Source of the DNA: Pirellulimonas nuda | GTDB taxonomy: Bacteria; Planctomycetota; Planctomycetia; Pirellulales; Lacipirellulaceae | Assembly (NCBI RefSeq): GCF_007750855.1 | Contig: NZ_CP036291.1 | Coordinates: 2,852,001-2,916,000 of the forward strand | Direction of reading: 5' to 3' | Length of the DNA: 64,000 nt | Shown: one piece after another, positions 39,512 to 48,919 of the stretch | Layout: every line of letters starts with the position of its first letter | Position numbering within the stretch: position 1 is the first letter of the stretch | Position numbers and translations under genes: made by a program | Notes under the pieces: generated by a model | Seen by the model: only the letters and a program-made list of their open reading frames with translations | What the model was told of the DNA's origin: nothing | The model's database searches: none

Positions 39512-40808
39512 GGCAACCGCACGTTAACCCGTTAACCCGGCGATCTTTGCGAGCTCGTCGCGATTCCACGCGGCCCGTTTTCGCTTTTTCCTGATGCTTC
39601 CGGGCGAAGTGTCCTGTTTGATGACGCTTACCGCCAGCCGTCGCAGGAGGGCGAAGTTCTCGGGACCGTGATCCTTGCGGATGCGGCTCTGGTCTTCTCC
39701 AAACGTCACGTCCAGCACCCAGTGCAGCGAGTCCTCGCCCCGCTCCTGGATAGGTGGCCAGTGGCCGCGGACCGCCGAGGCGAACTTCTTTACCTCCGGA
39801 GGTAAGCTGCTGATGTAGTACCGCACCTCGGAGGTCTGCTTTCCGTCACGCTCGGTGATCGAGATCGCTTGGCCGATCGTCGCTAAGCCCGTCCAGTCTT
39901 TCACGAAGGGACGCAGCGACTCGGGCAGGGGCGCGTGGTAGTAGTAACGCTCCTCGACCCGGCCGCGCCCCTTCTCGCTCGTCTTGCGGCGGCGGCAGTC
40001 TCCCGCCTGGAAGTCTTCCTCGTGCCACCCATCGAAACACCCCCGCAACGCCTCGACGAGCTTCAGCTGGTTCTCCTTCACCGCCAACACGTAGTCGCCC
40101 CCCGAGGCGATGATCTCGCGGGCGATCTCTTTCTGGCAGCCCATCGCGTCGATGGTCACCACGGCGCCTTTCAAGTCCAGCAGCTTCAGCAGCTCGGGGA
40201 TCGCCGTGATCTCGTTCGACTTCTCCCCGCACGCTTGCTGGCCGAGCATCAGGTGGTTCTCAACGCTCCACGCGCACACCGAGTGCAGCGCCCCCTTTCA
40301 TCGTCGTCCGACCGCCGCCGTGGCCCCGTCGATCAAAGCTTCGGCGCAACGTCCTTCCGTCGATCGCCACGAGCTTCAGTCCCATCCCCGCGTGCAGCGA
40401 CTCAACCCAGCGGCCAAAGCCCTCCTTGAACGCCTTCAGCTTGAGCAGGCGGAACACCCGGCTGATGGTGTCGTGCGACGGCGCGCCCCCCGGGAGCCAC
40501 AGGAAACGCCTCAGCCACGCCTGCTGCTGCTTGCCAAACTCCTCGATGTCCTCCCACCCCTCGGCGCCGGCGATCACCACCAGCACCGTGAGCACGAGGA
40601 TGTCCGACAGGCTGTGGACCCGAGCCTTCTCGCTCCGCGGGTCGGCCACTTCGAAAAAGCACTCCAACATGGACACCGTCCGCGCCGCCATCGAACCACC
40701 TCCGTGAAGCCCAGGGACTCCGTCCACGGAAATCTTTCGATGCTAGCCTTCCCCAAGGCAAGCACACCGGAAACAATCACGCCGTGTAGGGATCATGCGT
40801 TTGCCCTG
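39509..40808 (-). mobile_element. ISAs1-family element (damaged), inserted into an IS4 element
   Basis: The ends are CAGGGCAACCGCACGTTAAC at 39509 and, on the minus strand, CAGGGCAAACGCATGATC ending the element at 40808. Both match the intact ISAs1 copy at 59937-61197 (CAGGGCGATTGC). Spacings from tip to start codon (117 vs 110 bp) and from stop to tip (15 vs 20 bp) agree. The right tip lies inside the 3' end of the IS4 transposase gene. No target duplication is seen. Confidence 0.7.
39524..40691 (-). pseudogene. ISAs1 transposase, frameshifted
   Basis: The start is the ATG at 40691 with GGAGG 6 bp upstream. The first frame (MAARTVSMLECFFEVADPR ... DGRTLRRSFDRRGHGG) runs to 40260. The remainder (VCAWSVENHLMLGQQACGEK ... 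TIDAMGCQKEIAREII) is in another frame to 39524. Comparison with the intact copy puts the shift at or just before the C5 run at 40291-40295. In addition, the block that reads GHWGIENSLHW in the intact copy is GHWPPIQERGEDSLHW here, a six-residue insertion through the region of the presumed catalytic Glu. Both lesions argue for a dead gene. Confidence 0.8.
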
Positions 40809-42102
40809 GGGCCGTGCGTGGCTTCTTGGGTGCGCGTGGGTGTTTTTGGTAGCGGCGGAGGTGGAGGTTCTGAGCGAAGCGTTTCAGCTCGACCGCCAAA
40901 GCCGGCGGCGGGAGGTCTGCGAAGCGGTCCCACGCCGCCCCTTCCACGGCGATCTCCATCCCCTCCCACACCGTGGCGACTTCATTGGCCAGGTAGTAGG
41001 TCGAGACCTGCTCGGCCTTCTCGACGCCGTACGCGGCCGCCGTCGCGGCCCGAACCACCCCCAGCGTGTTGTAGGTCACCACCGCGAGTGCGAAGCCCAA
41101 CAGCGCCGCCTTCGGGTAGGCCAGCGTGTCGATCTCGCCCCGTAACGCCAGGGTCATTTCTCCAAACGCGGCCTCGATGCTCCAGCGCGTGTGGTACAGC
41201 TCCGCGACCGCCGCCGCAGCGACCTCGGCGGGGAGGTTGGTGAGGATCGCTATTTCTTTGTCTCCCGACGCATTGGACCTATCGAGCCTCACTACCACGC
41301 GCCGCAGCGTCATCTGCCCGCCGTGACCGTCGGAGAGCGTCGCCGGCTGCTGGAGCACCTCGCCCGTCTCGCAGCGGCCCTGCTTGAGCAGCCTCCCCGC
41401 CCCCTCGATCGGGAGCTGGCCGTGCTGCCGCACTACGAAATACGCACGCTCCAGTTCGGTCTGAAACAGCCACATCCGGGTGGCGAAGTTGCGGTCACAG
41501 ACCCACACCTGCCCCGGCCGCAGCACATCGACCAACTCGGCCAGGACGGCCCGCTCCTGGTCGTGCGCGTCCTCCCACGGCAGCACGTCTTCGATCAGCT
41601 TCTTCTGCGGGTCGAGCACCACCAACGCCTGACCCGGCAGAGGCCCGCCGCGCACGCCGCGTGTCTCTTTCAAACGGTGCTCGCTCGCCGCCAGATGGAA
41701 GCCGTCGAGGATGCGGACCTCGTACCCCGGCAGCGGCGCGGGGGCGTCCGGCACGAGCTCGGCGACCACCGCCCCCATCCGCGCCGCGGTGCGACACACC
41801 AGCTCCCGCGTCACGCAGGTCTCGATCCCGGCGAGCTTCTGGTAGAGCGCAGCGATCGACACGCCCAGCTCTGCACGCCGCTGCTGGTAGGCCGCGTGCA
41901 GCGACGGCTGCGCCTTGGTCACCACCAGGTGCAGCAAGCCCACCACCTGCGAGAACAGCAGCGGCCCCTCGACCTGCCGCTCGGCCGATTCGCGGAAGAT
42001 CGCGTCGAGCTCCTTGTCCGACAGCACATTGGCCAACAGCGCCCGCACCATCACCGCCGCGGGCGCCTGCTTCGCAAAACGCTCCAGCACCGCATCGATC
42101 AT
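40777..42102 (-). CDS. IS4-family transposase, 3' end replaced by ISAs1 tip
   Basis: This is a 441-aa DDE transposase; GGAGGGAG about 8 bp upstream supports the ATG at 42102. The IS4 catalytic pattern is visible: first Asp in VRILDGFHLA, second in VWVCDRNFATR, and the Y-R-E signature in LYHTRWSIEAAFGE. The last ten or so residues (GQTHDPYTA) are encoded by the left tip of the ISAs1 element at 40787-40808, so the native C-terminus has been cut off. The core appears intact. Its own element's 3' end has been lost. Its upstream end abuts a truncated IS3 orfB at about 42160. Confidence 0.83.
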   Translation of the reverse strand: MIDAVLERFAKQAPAAVMVRALLANVLSDKELDAIFRESAERQVEGPLLFSQVVGLLHLVVTKAQPSLHAAYQQRRAELGVSIAALYQKLAGIETCVTRELVCRTAARMGAVVAELVPDAPAPLPGYEVRILDGFHLAASEHRLKETRGVRGGPLPGQALVVLDPQKKLIEDVLPWEDAHDQERAVLAELVDVLRPGQVWVCDRNFATRMWLFQTELERAYFVVRQHGQLPIEGAGRLLKQGRCETGEVLQQPATLSDGHGGQMTLRRVVVRLDRSNASGDKEIAILTNLPAEVAAAAVAELYHTRWSIEAAFGEMTLALRGEIDTLAYPKAALLGFALAVVTYNTLGVVRAATAAAYGVEKAEQVSTYYLANEVATVWEGMEIAVEGAAWDRFADLPPPALAVELKRFAQNLHLRRYQKHPRAPKKPRTAPGQTHDPYTA

Positions 42103-42159
42103 CGCAACTCCCTCCGTGAGGACCCTAAGCTCACAGAATACCGCCCGGAACCGTTAGAA

Positions 42160-43133
42160 TCAGCCGGTCGGGCGAGACGGTGCTAGCTTGAAAGGGATGG
42201 CCTCGGGGAACGCCTCTCTTGCGCGTTGCAGCGTGACCTCGACATCGGCCTCAGTCATGCTCTCCCTCAGCTCCCAATGCACCAAGTAGCGGCTGGCGCC
42301 GTCGAGCACGCTGATCAGGTAGTAGAACGTCCCGCAGACGTTCACGTAGCTGATGTCGCAGTGCCAATGCTCGTGGGGCGCTAAAGGCTGCCCGAACCCC
42401 GTCCCCTTGCCGCTCGCGGGGCGGTTCCACCGCTCGAAGCAGCCGTGCGCCCTGAGCACGCGGTAGACCGTCGCCGGGCTCACCGCCACGACGTCTTGAT
42501 CCATCATCAGGTAGGTCAAGCGGCGGTACCCTTCCAGTCCGCCACAGGCGGACTCGGCGTGGAACGCTAGGATCGCGTCCTTCTCCCACGCCTGGAGCCA
42601 GTGGTCGCGCGGCACGAGCGCGTTGTGCTCGTTCGCCCTGCCGTACCGCTGCTTCCAGTCGTAGAACTTGCTCGTGCCCAGGCCGATCCAGCGGACCAAC
42701 TGCTTGGCGGGCAGCTCGGTCCGCGTGCTCCACTTCTGGACGTAATCGAGCACCTCGTCACGCGTGTCGTGAGGAACCCAGCGTCCCTGTCATCCGCCGC
42801 GGCGGACCCATTGGCTTTTTTTGCCTTGACGTTCTCCTCCATCAACTCGGCGATCACCTCGTTCTTGTCGGCCAACTTGGCCCGCAGCTGCTCGATCTTC
42901 TGCTGCTCGGGCGACTTGCGTCAGGGCTTCGCCTTACGCTCGAACGCCACACCACAGTTCTCGAACAGATGCTTCTGCCAGAGGTAAAACTGCGTCGGCT
43001 GGATGCCGTGCTTATCGCACAGCTCCGAGATCGCTACGCCATCCACTAGGTGCGCCTTGACGATCGCACCCTTCTGGGCGCCGGTGAAGTGACGCCGCTC
43101 TCGCTTGCCCGAACCCGTTCTCACGCCTCTCAT
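42160..43133 (-). pseudogene. Truncated IS3-family orfA/orfB
   Basis: orfA begins at 43133 (MRGVRTGSGKRERRHFTGAQ, ISELCDKHGIQPTQFYLWQ) and hits a TGA at 42921. The same frame then continues with good homology (SPEQQKIEQLRAKLADKNEV), so this is a nonsense lesion. orfB is in another frame (DEVLDYVQKWSTRTELPAKQ, GLEGYRRLTYLMM, WHCDISYVNVCGTFYYLI). It stops at 42160 after REAFPEAIPFKLA, before the second and third catalytic residues. The IS4 element starts there, so IS4 insertion or a deletion removed the rest. It is not the same IS3 subgroup as the element at 43389. Confidence 0.8.
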
Positions 43134-43202
43134 GGAATCTTCCTGCGGTTAGTGTTACGCTAACCACCACGCTGGGAAATTCCAGTTCCGACTGAGGCAG
43201 GA

Positions 43203-43389
43203 CAAGAAAGCAACCGGACCCTGGGATTGCCTGGATCTGGTGTCGATTGCAGTATGCTGAGCAGGACGGAGTGGTGGAGTTCCAGAAGAGCAATTTCGAT
43301 TGCTCCGATGCCGGGATGCTGTATTGGTGGATCACGGGGGCTGGGTCCGGAGGAGAGAAGAAGTCCATGCCAGTTGACCTCAAGCAACT
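43203..43389 (+). pseudogene. 3' fragment of a second GH78-fusion gene
   Basis: These 187 bp align without gaps to 30529-30715, the end of the GH78/nucleoside-hydrolase-like gene, with 16 differences by my count. The frame is still open: KQPDPGIAWIWCRLQYAEQD, then SDAGMLYWWITGAG and DLKQLR, where the last codon and a stop (tag) come from the tip of the IS3 element. The left side is lost at the damaged IS3 copy. It is therefore a relic of a paralogue that once stood just upstream of the GH106 gene. Confidence 0.85.
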
Positions 43390-43455
43390 GCGTTAGCCCA
43401 GTACATTCGGACAGCGTCGGGGACGGGATAATTTTCCCCACAGGAGGTCCGAGTT

Positions 43456-43767
43456 ATGGACGAGCAGCAGGAAGATGGTCGTCGGCCGCGTAGGTCGTAC
43501 GATGAGGCGTTCAAGCGGGATGCGGTACGGCTGGTGGCGCAGGAGGGGTACACGTTCAAGGCGGCCGCATCGCTTGGGATGAGCGAGCAGAGCCTGCGTG
43601 CTTGGCACGCGAAGCTCGTTCCGGCTCCCGCCCCGTGCGGCGAGAGCGCCTCGGTCAACGAGTTGAAGGCCGAGAATGCCCGGCTCCGCAAGCAGCTCAA
43701 GCGGGTTGAGATGGAGCGTGAGATCTTAAAAAAAGCCACGGCATACTTCGCGAAGGAGTCGCTGTGA
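43456..43767 (+). CDS. IS3 transposase orfA
   Basis: This 103-aa helix-turn-helix subunit is preceded by AGGAGG. Motifs: RSYDEAFKRDAVRLVAQEGY, AAASLGMSEQSLRAWHAKL, then a leucine-zipper-like coiled coil (VNELKAENARLRKQLKRVEM). It binds the inverted repeats. Near its end the mRNA reads A AAA AAA G (43728-43735), a classic -1 slippery site; slippage joins orfA to orfB to make the OrfAB transposase. Stop TGA at 43765-43767 overlaps the orfB GTG. Confidence 0.92.
   Translation: MDEQQEDGRRPRRSYDEAFKRDAVRLVAQEGYTFKAAASLGMSEQSLRAWHAKLVPAPAPCGESASVNELKAENARLRKQLKRVEMEREILKKATAYFAKESL
43728..43735 (+). promoter_or_regulatory. Slippery heptamer for -1 programmed frameshift
   Basis: Seven A then G. 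In the orfA frame codons are aaa (43729-43731) and aaa (43732-43734); slipping back one base gives agc at 43734, which stays open and is in register with orfB. This is the standard way IS3 elements make the fused transposase. Confidence 0.75.
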
Positions 43768-44648
43768 AGCATGCCTGGATCAAGAAGCACCGCGACTCGT
43801 TCCCTGTTGCCGTGATGTGCGAGGTGCTCGACGTATCGAAGTCGGGCTACTATGCCTGGGTCGATCGTCCGCCGAGCCCGCGCACGCAGCGGGGCGAGCG
43901 GATCCGCGAATCGGTGCGGCGGGTCCACGCCGACTCGCATGGAATCTACGGCAGTGGCAAGGTCGCCAAGCAGCTGGCCAAGGAAGAAGGACTCGAGCGG
44001 GCCTGCCGCAACACGGTGGCGCGGGCGATGCGACAAATGGGGCTGAAAAGCCGTGTCTCGAAGGGGTTTACGCCGACCACTACGCAGGCCGATCCGACCA
44101 AGCAGCCCGCACCGAACCTGCTGGACCGCGACTTCGAAGCGACGGCGCCGAATCAGAAATGGGTGACCGACATCACCTACTTGGCAGTCGCCCAGGGCTG
44201 GGTCTACCTGGCGGTGGTGCTCGACCTGTTCAGCCGCAAGATCGTCGGCTGGGAGATTAGCGACTCGTTGGCCACGCCGCTGGTGGCGGGGGCGCTGCGA
44301 CGTGCGATCGAATCGAGACGGCCGATTGGCGCCGACTTGCTACACCACAGCGACCGCGGCTGCCAGTACACCTCCGACGCCTACCAGCAGACGCTGCGGG
44401 CGATGGGGATTACCTGCTCGATGAGCCGCACGGGCGAGTGCTACGATAACGCGGTAGCAGAGCGGTTCTTCTGGTCGCTCAAGCACGAGTGGACCAACCA
44501 TGAGGCGTACGCCACTCAAGAGACGGCCCGTCTGGGCGTGTTCAAGTACATCGAGACGTTTTACAATCGTGAGCGGCTTCATCAGTCGCTTGGCTTCAAG
44601 AGTCCCGACCAATTCGAAACCGAGTACGCCCCGGTACTAGCGGCGTAG
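43764..44648 (+). CDS. IS3 transposase orfB (integrase core)
   Basis: This 294-aa subunit carries the HTH_21 segment (ESVRRVHADSHGIYGSGKVA) and the rve DDE core. First Asp lies in KWVTDITYLAVAQGWVYLAV, second Asp in LLHHSDRGCQYTSDAYQQ, Glu in GECYDNAVAERFFWSLKHEW, and the tail has YNRERLHQSLGFKSPDQFE. All catalytic residues are present and the frame is complete, so the element is probably active. The decayed copy at 25545-26756 is its relative. An independent start at GTG 43764 is possible but the fusion product is the usual enzyme. Confidence 0.92.
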   Translation: MKHAWIKKHRDSFPVAVMCEVLDVSKSGYYAWVDRPPSPRTQRGERIRESVRRVHADSHGIYGSGKVAKQLAKEEGLERACRNTVARAMRQMGLKSRVSKGFTPTTTQADPTKQPAPNLLDRDFEATAPNQKWVTDITYLAVAQGWVYLAVVLDLFSRKIVGWEISDSLATPLVAGALRRAIESRRPIGADLLHHSDRGCQYTSDAYQQTLRAMGITCSMSRTGECYDNAVAERFFWSLKHEWTNHEAYATQETARLGVFKYIETFYNRERLHQSLGFKSPDQFETEYAPVLAA

Positions 44649-44768
44649 GGCCCGTCCCCGACGCTGTCCGAAAGTGCTGGGCTAACGCACCATGCGTCGC
44701 ACTTCTTCCCCGGCTTTGTTCGGCGTTCTCGTCCGGCGACCCCTCCCTGCCCTTCTCCCGGTTCTCAT

Positions 44769-47700
44769 ATGACTAAAGTCTTCCCCATTCTGGCCTCGTT
44801 CGCGTTTGCGTTGGCGTCAACCGCCCACGCAGAAACCCTGGAAGCGGGTTTCGCGCACCCGCCGCAACAGCGCCGCCCCGAGACCTGGTTTCATTTGATT
44901 AGCGGCAACGTGAACAAGGCGGCCCTCACGGTCGACCTCGAGGCCGTCGCGTCCGCCGGGATGCAAGGGATCCAGCTCTTCCACGGGGCGGGCAGCCCTT
45001 GGCCGGGGGTCAGCCCGCAGATCGAAACCCTTAGCCCGGCCTGGGACGACATGATCGCGCACGTCGCCAACGAGGCCCGTCGCCTTGGACTCCGGTTCAC
45101 GATGCAGAACTGCCCCGGTTGGGCCATGTCCGGCGGGCCGTGGATCACGCCGGGCAACGCGATGCGCCATATCATCTGGAGCCGCGAGGTTGTCGAAGGT
45201 GGTTCGAGGGTCGCACTCGACCTCGCGATGCCCCAACCCAGTCGAGAAGCGTGGCGCGACTACCGCGACATCGCCGTGCTGGCGTTTCCCACCCCCGCCG
45301 ACGACGATCGGGAGTGGTTAACGCCGGTGGAGGTCCGCAGCAACCGCAGCGAACTTGCTTGGGCCGACCTGATCCGAGGCAAGCGCCAGTCGTCTGTGAG
45401 GGTAGAGCCGGCCGATGAGCCGGCCTGGGTCGAGGTCGCCTTTGCCGAGCCGACGCACCTCCGCTCGATCAGCCTGCCTCCCGTAGAACTGCTGATGGCT
45501 CGGAGGAACTTTGACCCGGACTCACGTATTCGCGTCCAGGCGTTGGTTGATTCTCACTGGAAGGACCTGACGACGCGCGAGATCCCGCGCGGCACGTGGC
45601 AAGATCGGCAACCGGAGCACCCATTGGTGCTTGCGATCGCCGACACAAGAGCCCTCAAGTTCAGGATCGTGTTTGAGAACAAGCATCCGATCGAGCTGAC
45701 CGAGCTAAGATTCTCGTCGGCCGCCCGCGTGAACGACTGGCAGGGTCAGGCGGCGTTCGCCCTACGCAGTCAGGATCGCAGCCCGCCCCCTGTGCAGGAC
45801 ACTGCTGCATGGGTCCGGGTAGACTCGATCGTGGACCTCAGCGACCGCCTCGATGCTACCGGGCGCCTGAGCTGGCCGGCGCCTCCGGGCGGGTGGACGG
45901 TGCTTCGCTTTGGCCACGTAAACACCGGCGCCAAGAACAAACCGGCGCCACCTGAGGCGACCGGCTTCGAGTGCGACAAGCTCTCGCCGGGCGGCGCCGA
46001 GCAGCACTTCGCCGGTTACATCGGGCGGATCAGCGCCAACGGGGGCCCGGCGGACGGCGGTCGGCTCGGCGGGATGCTGATCGATAGCTGGGAGTGCTAC
46101 ACCCAGACCTGGACGCCGGCGATGGAAGCCGAGTTCGCCCGCCGCCGGGGGTACCCTCTTCGCGCGTGGCTCCCGGGGCTCGCGGGGTACGTGCTGGACG
46201 ACCATCGCACCAGCGAACGCTTCCTGCGCGATTGGCGGAAAACGATCAGCGACCTGCTGGTCGAGAACTACTTTGGCCGGTTGGCCGAGCTGGCGCGCGG
46301 GCGTGGGATGATGTTGTCGTTCGAGACGGCCCTGGGCGACGTATCGCCCGGCGACATCCTTCAGTACTTCGGCAAGGCGGACATACCGATGTGCGAGTTT
46401 TGGCAGCCCAACGACCCGCATCAGGGTGGGCTCGAGACCAAGCCGGTGTACCCCGCCGCCTCCGCGGCCCACATCTACGGCAAGCCAACGGTCGCGGCCG
46501 AAGCGTTCACCAACGTGGGGCACGACTGGGACAACCACTTCTTCGAGTTCAAGCACCTCGCCGACGCGCACTTCGCGCTCGGCATCAATCACTTGGTCTT
46601 CCACACCTACACCCACAACCCGCTCGATCGGGTTCCCGGCACTTCGTTTGGAGGCAGGATCGGGTCGCCCTTCATTCGCGGGCAGACCTGGTGGCGCCTC
46701 ATGCCGCACTTTACGGACTACCTCGCGCGATGCCAGTACATGCTGCAACAGGGCCATCCGGTTGCCGACGTGTTGTGGTGTCTGGGGGATGACGTTGACC
46801 ACAAGCCTCGTCAGGACAGCCCATTCCCTGCGGGATACAAGTTTGACTACGTCAATCAGGACGTCTTGCTCCATCGGCTCCGCGTGGTCGACGGCGTGGT
46901 TCAATCGCCCGAAGGGTTGACGTGGAGGGTCTTGTGGCTGCCTCCGCAGCAGTGCGGTCGGTTGACGGCAGCCACGCTTCGGCGGTTAGAGGAACTGCTG
47001 CGCGACGGTGCGGTCGTCGTCGGCGGGCCTCCCGAGCTCGATCCTTCCCTGTCGGAGGGCGGTGATTTCGATACGCTAAGGGCCGCCCTCTGGGGCGACC
47101 GGCCGGCGACCGCCGGCGACCGCACCGTCGGCAGCGGGCGGCTGATCTGGGGCGGCGGGTTGGAGGATTCGTTGAGACGGCTTGGCGTCGCGCCCGACGT
47201 AACCGGCGCGGGAAACGCGGTCTGGATCCATCGGCGTGTGGGCGACACCGAGATCTACTTTGTTGCTGCCAGCAGGGACTCCATCCTCGATACGAACCTC
47301 TGCTTCCGCGCCGTCGGTACGCCCGAGTTTTGGGACCCGCTCACCGGCGCCGTGACTCCGGCCTCGGTCTTCAAGCAGGCCGGCGACAAGACGATTCTCC
47401 CCATCCAATTGCCGGCAGCCGGATCGCGTTTTGTCGTGTTCCGCCCGGGGGCGGTAGCGCCCGCGTTCACGAAGGTAGAACGCGACGGACAAGCACTGGT
47501 CGAGACGTCAGCGCCCGGCCAGCAGAACAGGACAACTCCGGAGAGGCCCTTCGGCCTGCGACCCGGCCAACCCCTCCAACCCTGGATTGAGCTCCCCTAC
47601 CCCGAGTTTGAGCTGCTCGATCGCGGCCAGCGTCTGCTCGCCTGGGAGAATGGCGACTACAAGCTCACCCGATCCGATGGTCGATCGTTCTCACACAGGG

Positions 47701-48212
47701 TTACCGGGGCTCGCTCGATGGGCCTTTCTAACCCCTGGAAACTATCGTTTCCCGGCGGCTGGGATACGCTAGGCGAGGTCGAGCTCCCCCGCCCCGCGCC
47801 TTGGTCCGAGCTCGGCGATGCCGCCAGCCGAGCGTTCTCCGGGACCGCAACGTATCGAACCAGCGTCACGCTCGGCCCCCTCTCCCCGGACGCGAGGCTG
47901 CTGCTGGACCTCGGCCGCGTCGCCAACGTGGCCGAAGTTAGCGTGAACGGCCGCTACGTGGCCACCTTGTGGGCGCCCCCCTTCCGCGCCGAGATCACTC
48001 CCGCGGTGAAAGAGGGGGAAAACCTCATTGAGATCCGGGTGACCAACACCTGGCACAACCGGCTGGTCTACGACGCCTCGTTGCCGGCGGATCGGCGAAG
48101 GACATGGACGCTCGACGGCCCCGGCGCTGATTCTCCGACGATTGATGCCGGGCTGCTTGGGCCGGCTACGATCCGTGTGGGGAGCGTTCACGAAAATCGT
48201 CCTGGTACGTAA
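44769..48212 (+). CDS. GH106-type alpha-L-rhamnosidase
   Basis: This is a 1147-aa exported glycoside hydrolase; the signal peptide ends ASTAHAETL. The start of the mature protein (PPQQRRPETWFHLISGNVNK, GMQGIQLFHGAGSPWPGV, FTMQNCPGWAMSGGPWI) is typical of GH106/BT0986-like rhamnosidases. It continues with a TIM barrel (LGGMLIDSWECYTQTWTPAM, MMLSFETALGDVSPGDI, PTVAAEAFTNVGHDW, THNPLDRVPGTSFGGRIG) and a C-terminal galactose-binding-like sandwich (VAEVSVNGRYVATLWAPPFR, NLIEIRVTNTWHN). These enzymes remove alpha-L-rhamnose and need calcium. An intact IS3 lies 79 bp upstream and a GH78-fusion relic beyond it, so the gene was probably once part of a rhamnoside cluster. No clear Shine-Dalgarno precedes the ATG. 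Confidence 0.9.
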   Translation: MTKVFPILASFAFALASTAHAETLEAGFAHPPQQRRPETWFHLISGNVNKAALTVDLEAVASAGMQGIQLFHGAGSPWPGVSPQIETLSPAWDDMIAHVANEARRLGLRFTMQNCPGWAMSGGPWITPGNAMRHIIWSREVVEGGSRVALDLAMPQPSREAWRDYRDIAVLAFPTPADDDREWLTPVEVRSNRSELAWADLIRGKRQSSVRVEPADEPAWVEVAFAEPTHLRSISLPPVELLMARRNFDPDSRIRVQALVDSHWKDLTTREIPRGTWQDRQPEHPLVLAIADTRALKFRIVFENKHPIELTELRFSSAARVNDWQGQAAFALRSQDRSPPPVQDTAAWVRVDSIVDLSDRLDATGRLSWPAPPGGWTVLRFGHVNTGAKNKPAPPEATGFECDKLSPGGAEQHFAGYIGRISANGGPADGGRLGGMLIDSWECYTQTWTPAMEAEFARRRGYPLRAWLPGLAGYVLDDHRTSERFLRDWRKTISDLLVENYFGRLAELARGRGMMLSFETALGDVSPGDILQYFGKADIPMCEFWQPNDPHQGGLETKPVYPAASAAHIYGKPTVAAEAFTNVGHDWDNHFFEFKHLADAHFALGINHLVFHTYTHNPLDRVPGTSFGGRIGSPFIRGQTWWRLMPHFTDYLARCQYMLQQGHPVADVLWCLGDDVDHKPRQDSPFPAGYKFDYVNQDVLLHRLRVVDGVVQSPEGLTWRVLWLPPQQCGRLTAATLRRLEELLRDGAVVVGGPPELDPSLSEGGDFDTLRAALWGDRPATAGDRTVGSGRLIWGGGLEDSLRRLGVAPDVTGAGNAVWIHRRVGDTEIYFVAASRDSILDTNLCFRAVGTPEFWDPLTGAVTPASVFKQAGDKTILPIQLPAAGSRFVVFRPGAVAPAFTKVERDGQALVETSAPGQQNRTTPERPFGLRPGQPLQPWIELPYPEFELLDRGQRLLAWENGDYKLTRSDGRSFSHRVTGARSMGLSNPWKLSFPGGWDTLGEVELPRPAPWSELGDAASRAFSGTATYRTSVTLGPLSPDARLLLDLGRVANVAEVSVNGRYVATLWAPPFRAEITPAVKEGENLIEIRVTNTWHNRLVYDASLPADRRRTWTLDGPGADSPTIDAGLLGPATIRVGSVHENRPGT

Positions 48213-48292
48213 ACGTCCGGCGTCCTTTGTTGGACCGCGACTTTCGGACAGCGGCAGGGGCCTTAGGATGGTTTTTCAAGTAGGTCCGAGTT

Positions 48293-48556
48293 GTGGACGA
48301 ACACGCGGATCGCCGTCGACGACGGCGGATGTACGACGAGACGTTTAGGCGAGACTCCGTGCTGCCGGTCGCGAGGAATGAAGGGTACACGTTGGAGGCG
48401 GCCACGGCGTCGCTGCGGCTGGTGGTCCTGGGAAGGACTGCAAGACTGCAGTTCGAGGATCGAGCGGTAGAGCCGAGACCCGGCGACCACGTGTGCCTCG
48501 CCAGCGGCCAACGCGACCGGACCGAGTGGAAGTTGTCTGATGAGCCCAGGGGGTAG
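48293..48556 (+). pseudogene. IS3 orfA fused to a cupin 3' fragment
   Basis: An 87-aa frame starts like IS3 orfA (MDEHADRRRRRRMYDETFRR, NEGYTLEAA; compare MDEQQEDGRRPRRSYDEAFK in the intact orfA). After about 40 residues it switches to cupin sequence (TARLQFEDRAVEPRPGDHV, SGQRDRTEW, SDEPRG; compare AARLRFEDRTLELRPGDHV in the intact cupin at 59600). 48232-48255 resembles the inner part of the IS3 inverted repeat. An IS3 insertion followed by internal deletion would explain it. A weakly initiated in-frame product is possible but function is doubtful. Confidence 0.75.
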
Positions 48557-48797
48557 CGCGCCATGCGGATGGTGTGAGACCAATCCGAGTCAGCCTCCGC
48601 TTGCATGCGGTGGCCCTGGGAACCGACAGCCGACTCCGGTCCAGCTCCTCTGATCCTGGCTGAGCGAGCGTAGCCGGCGCGCCACGTAGGTCAGCTCCAG
48701 CGCGGTCGTCGTCAGGCGCTTCTGCGCAGCCGAGACGCTCACTTCCTTCGGCCGCGGCCATCGCTCGACCAGGGGCCTTGCGCGCGAGGCGTGCCCG

Positions 48798-48813
48798 TGT
48801 GCGGATTCGCACA
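48798..48813. promoter_or_regulatory. Palindromic operator TGTGCGGATTCGCACA
   Basis: Perfect 6-bp arms TGTGCG / CGCACA with a 4-bp spacer, 185 bp before the PFOR start and about 107 bp before a candidate sigma-54 promoter. It differs by one spacer base from the palindrome at 58392-58407. Placement suits an enhancer site for the response regulator encoded at 56747-58120. The TGTGC-N6-GCACA layout also resembles CRP/FNR-family sites. Confidence 0.55.
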
Positions 48814-48919
48814 GTCGCGAGCGCGCACCGCACACACCACGTGGCCCGCCGCGGCTTGGCTTCGGCGTTACGTCTGGAGGAATCGATTTTGCTCGGCGGC
48901 GCACCATGTGCAGGTAGTT

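Larger units (their letters stand above)
43389..44689 (+). mobile_element. Intact IS3-family element, 1301 bp
   Basis: Terminal inverted repeats of about 38 bp: left TGCGTTAGCCCAGTACATTC from 43389, right (reverse complement) TGCGTTAGCCCAGCACTTTC ending at 44689, both continuing GGACAGCGTCGGGGACGG. Only two mismatches are seen. Ends are TG...CA as usual for IS3. Flanks caac and ccat do not form a target duplication, suggesting rearrangement after insertion. It holds overlapping orfA and orfB. Confidence 0.9.
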
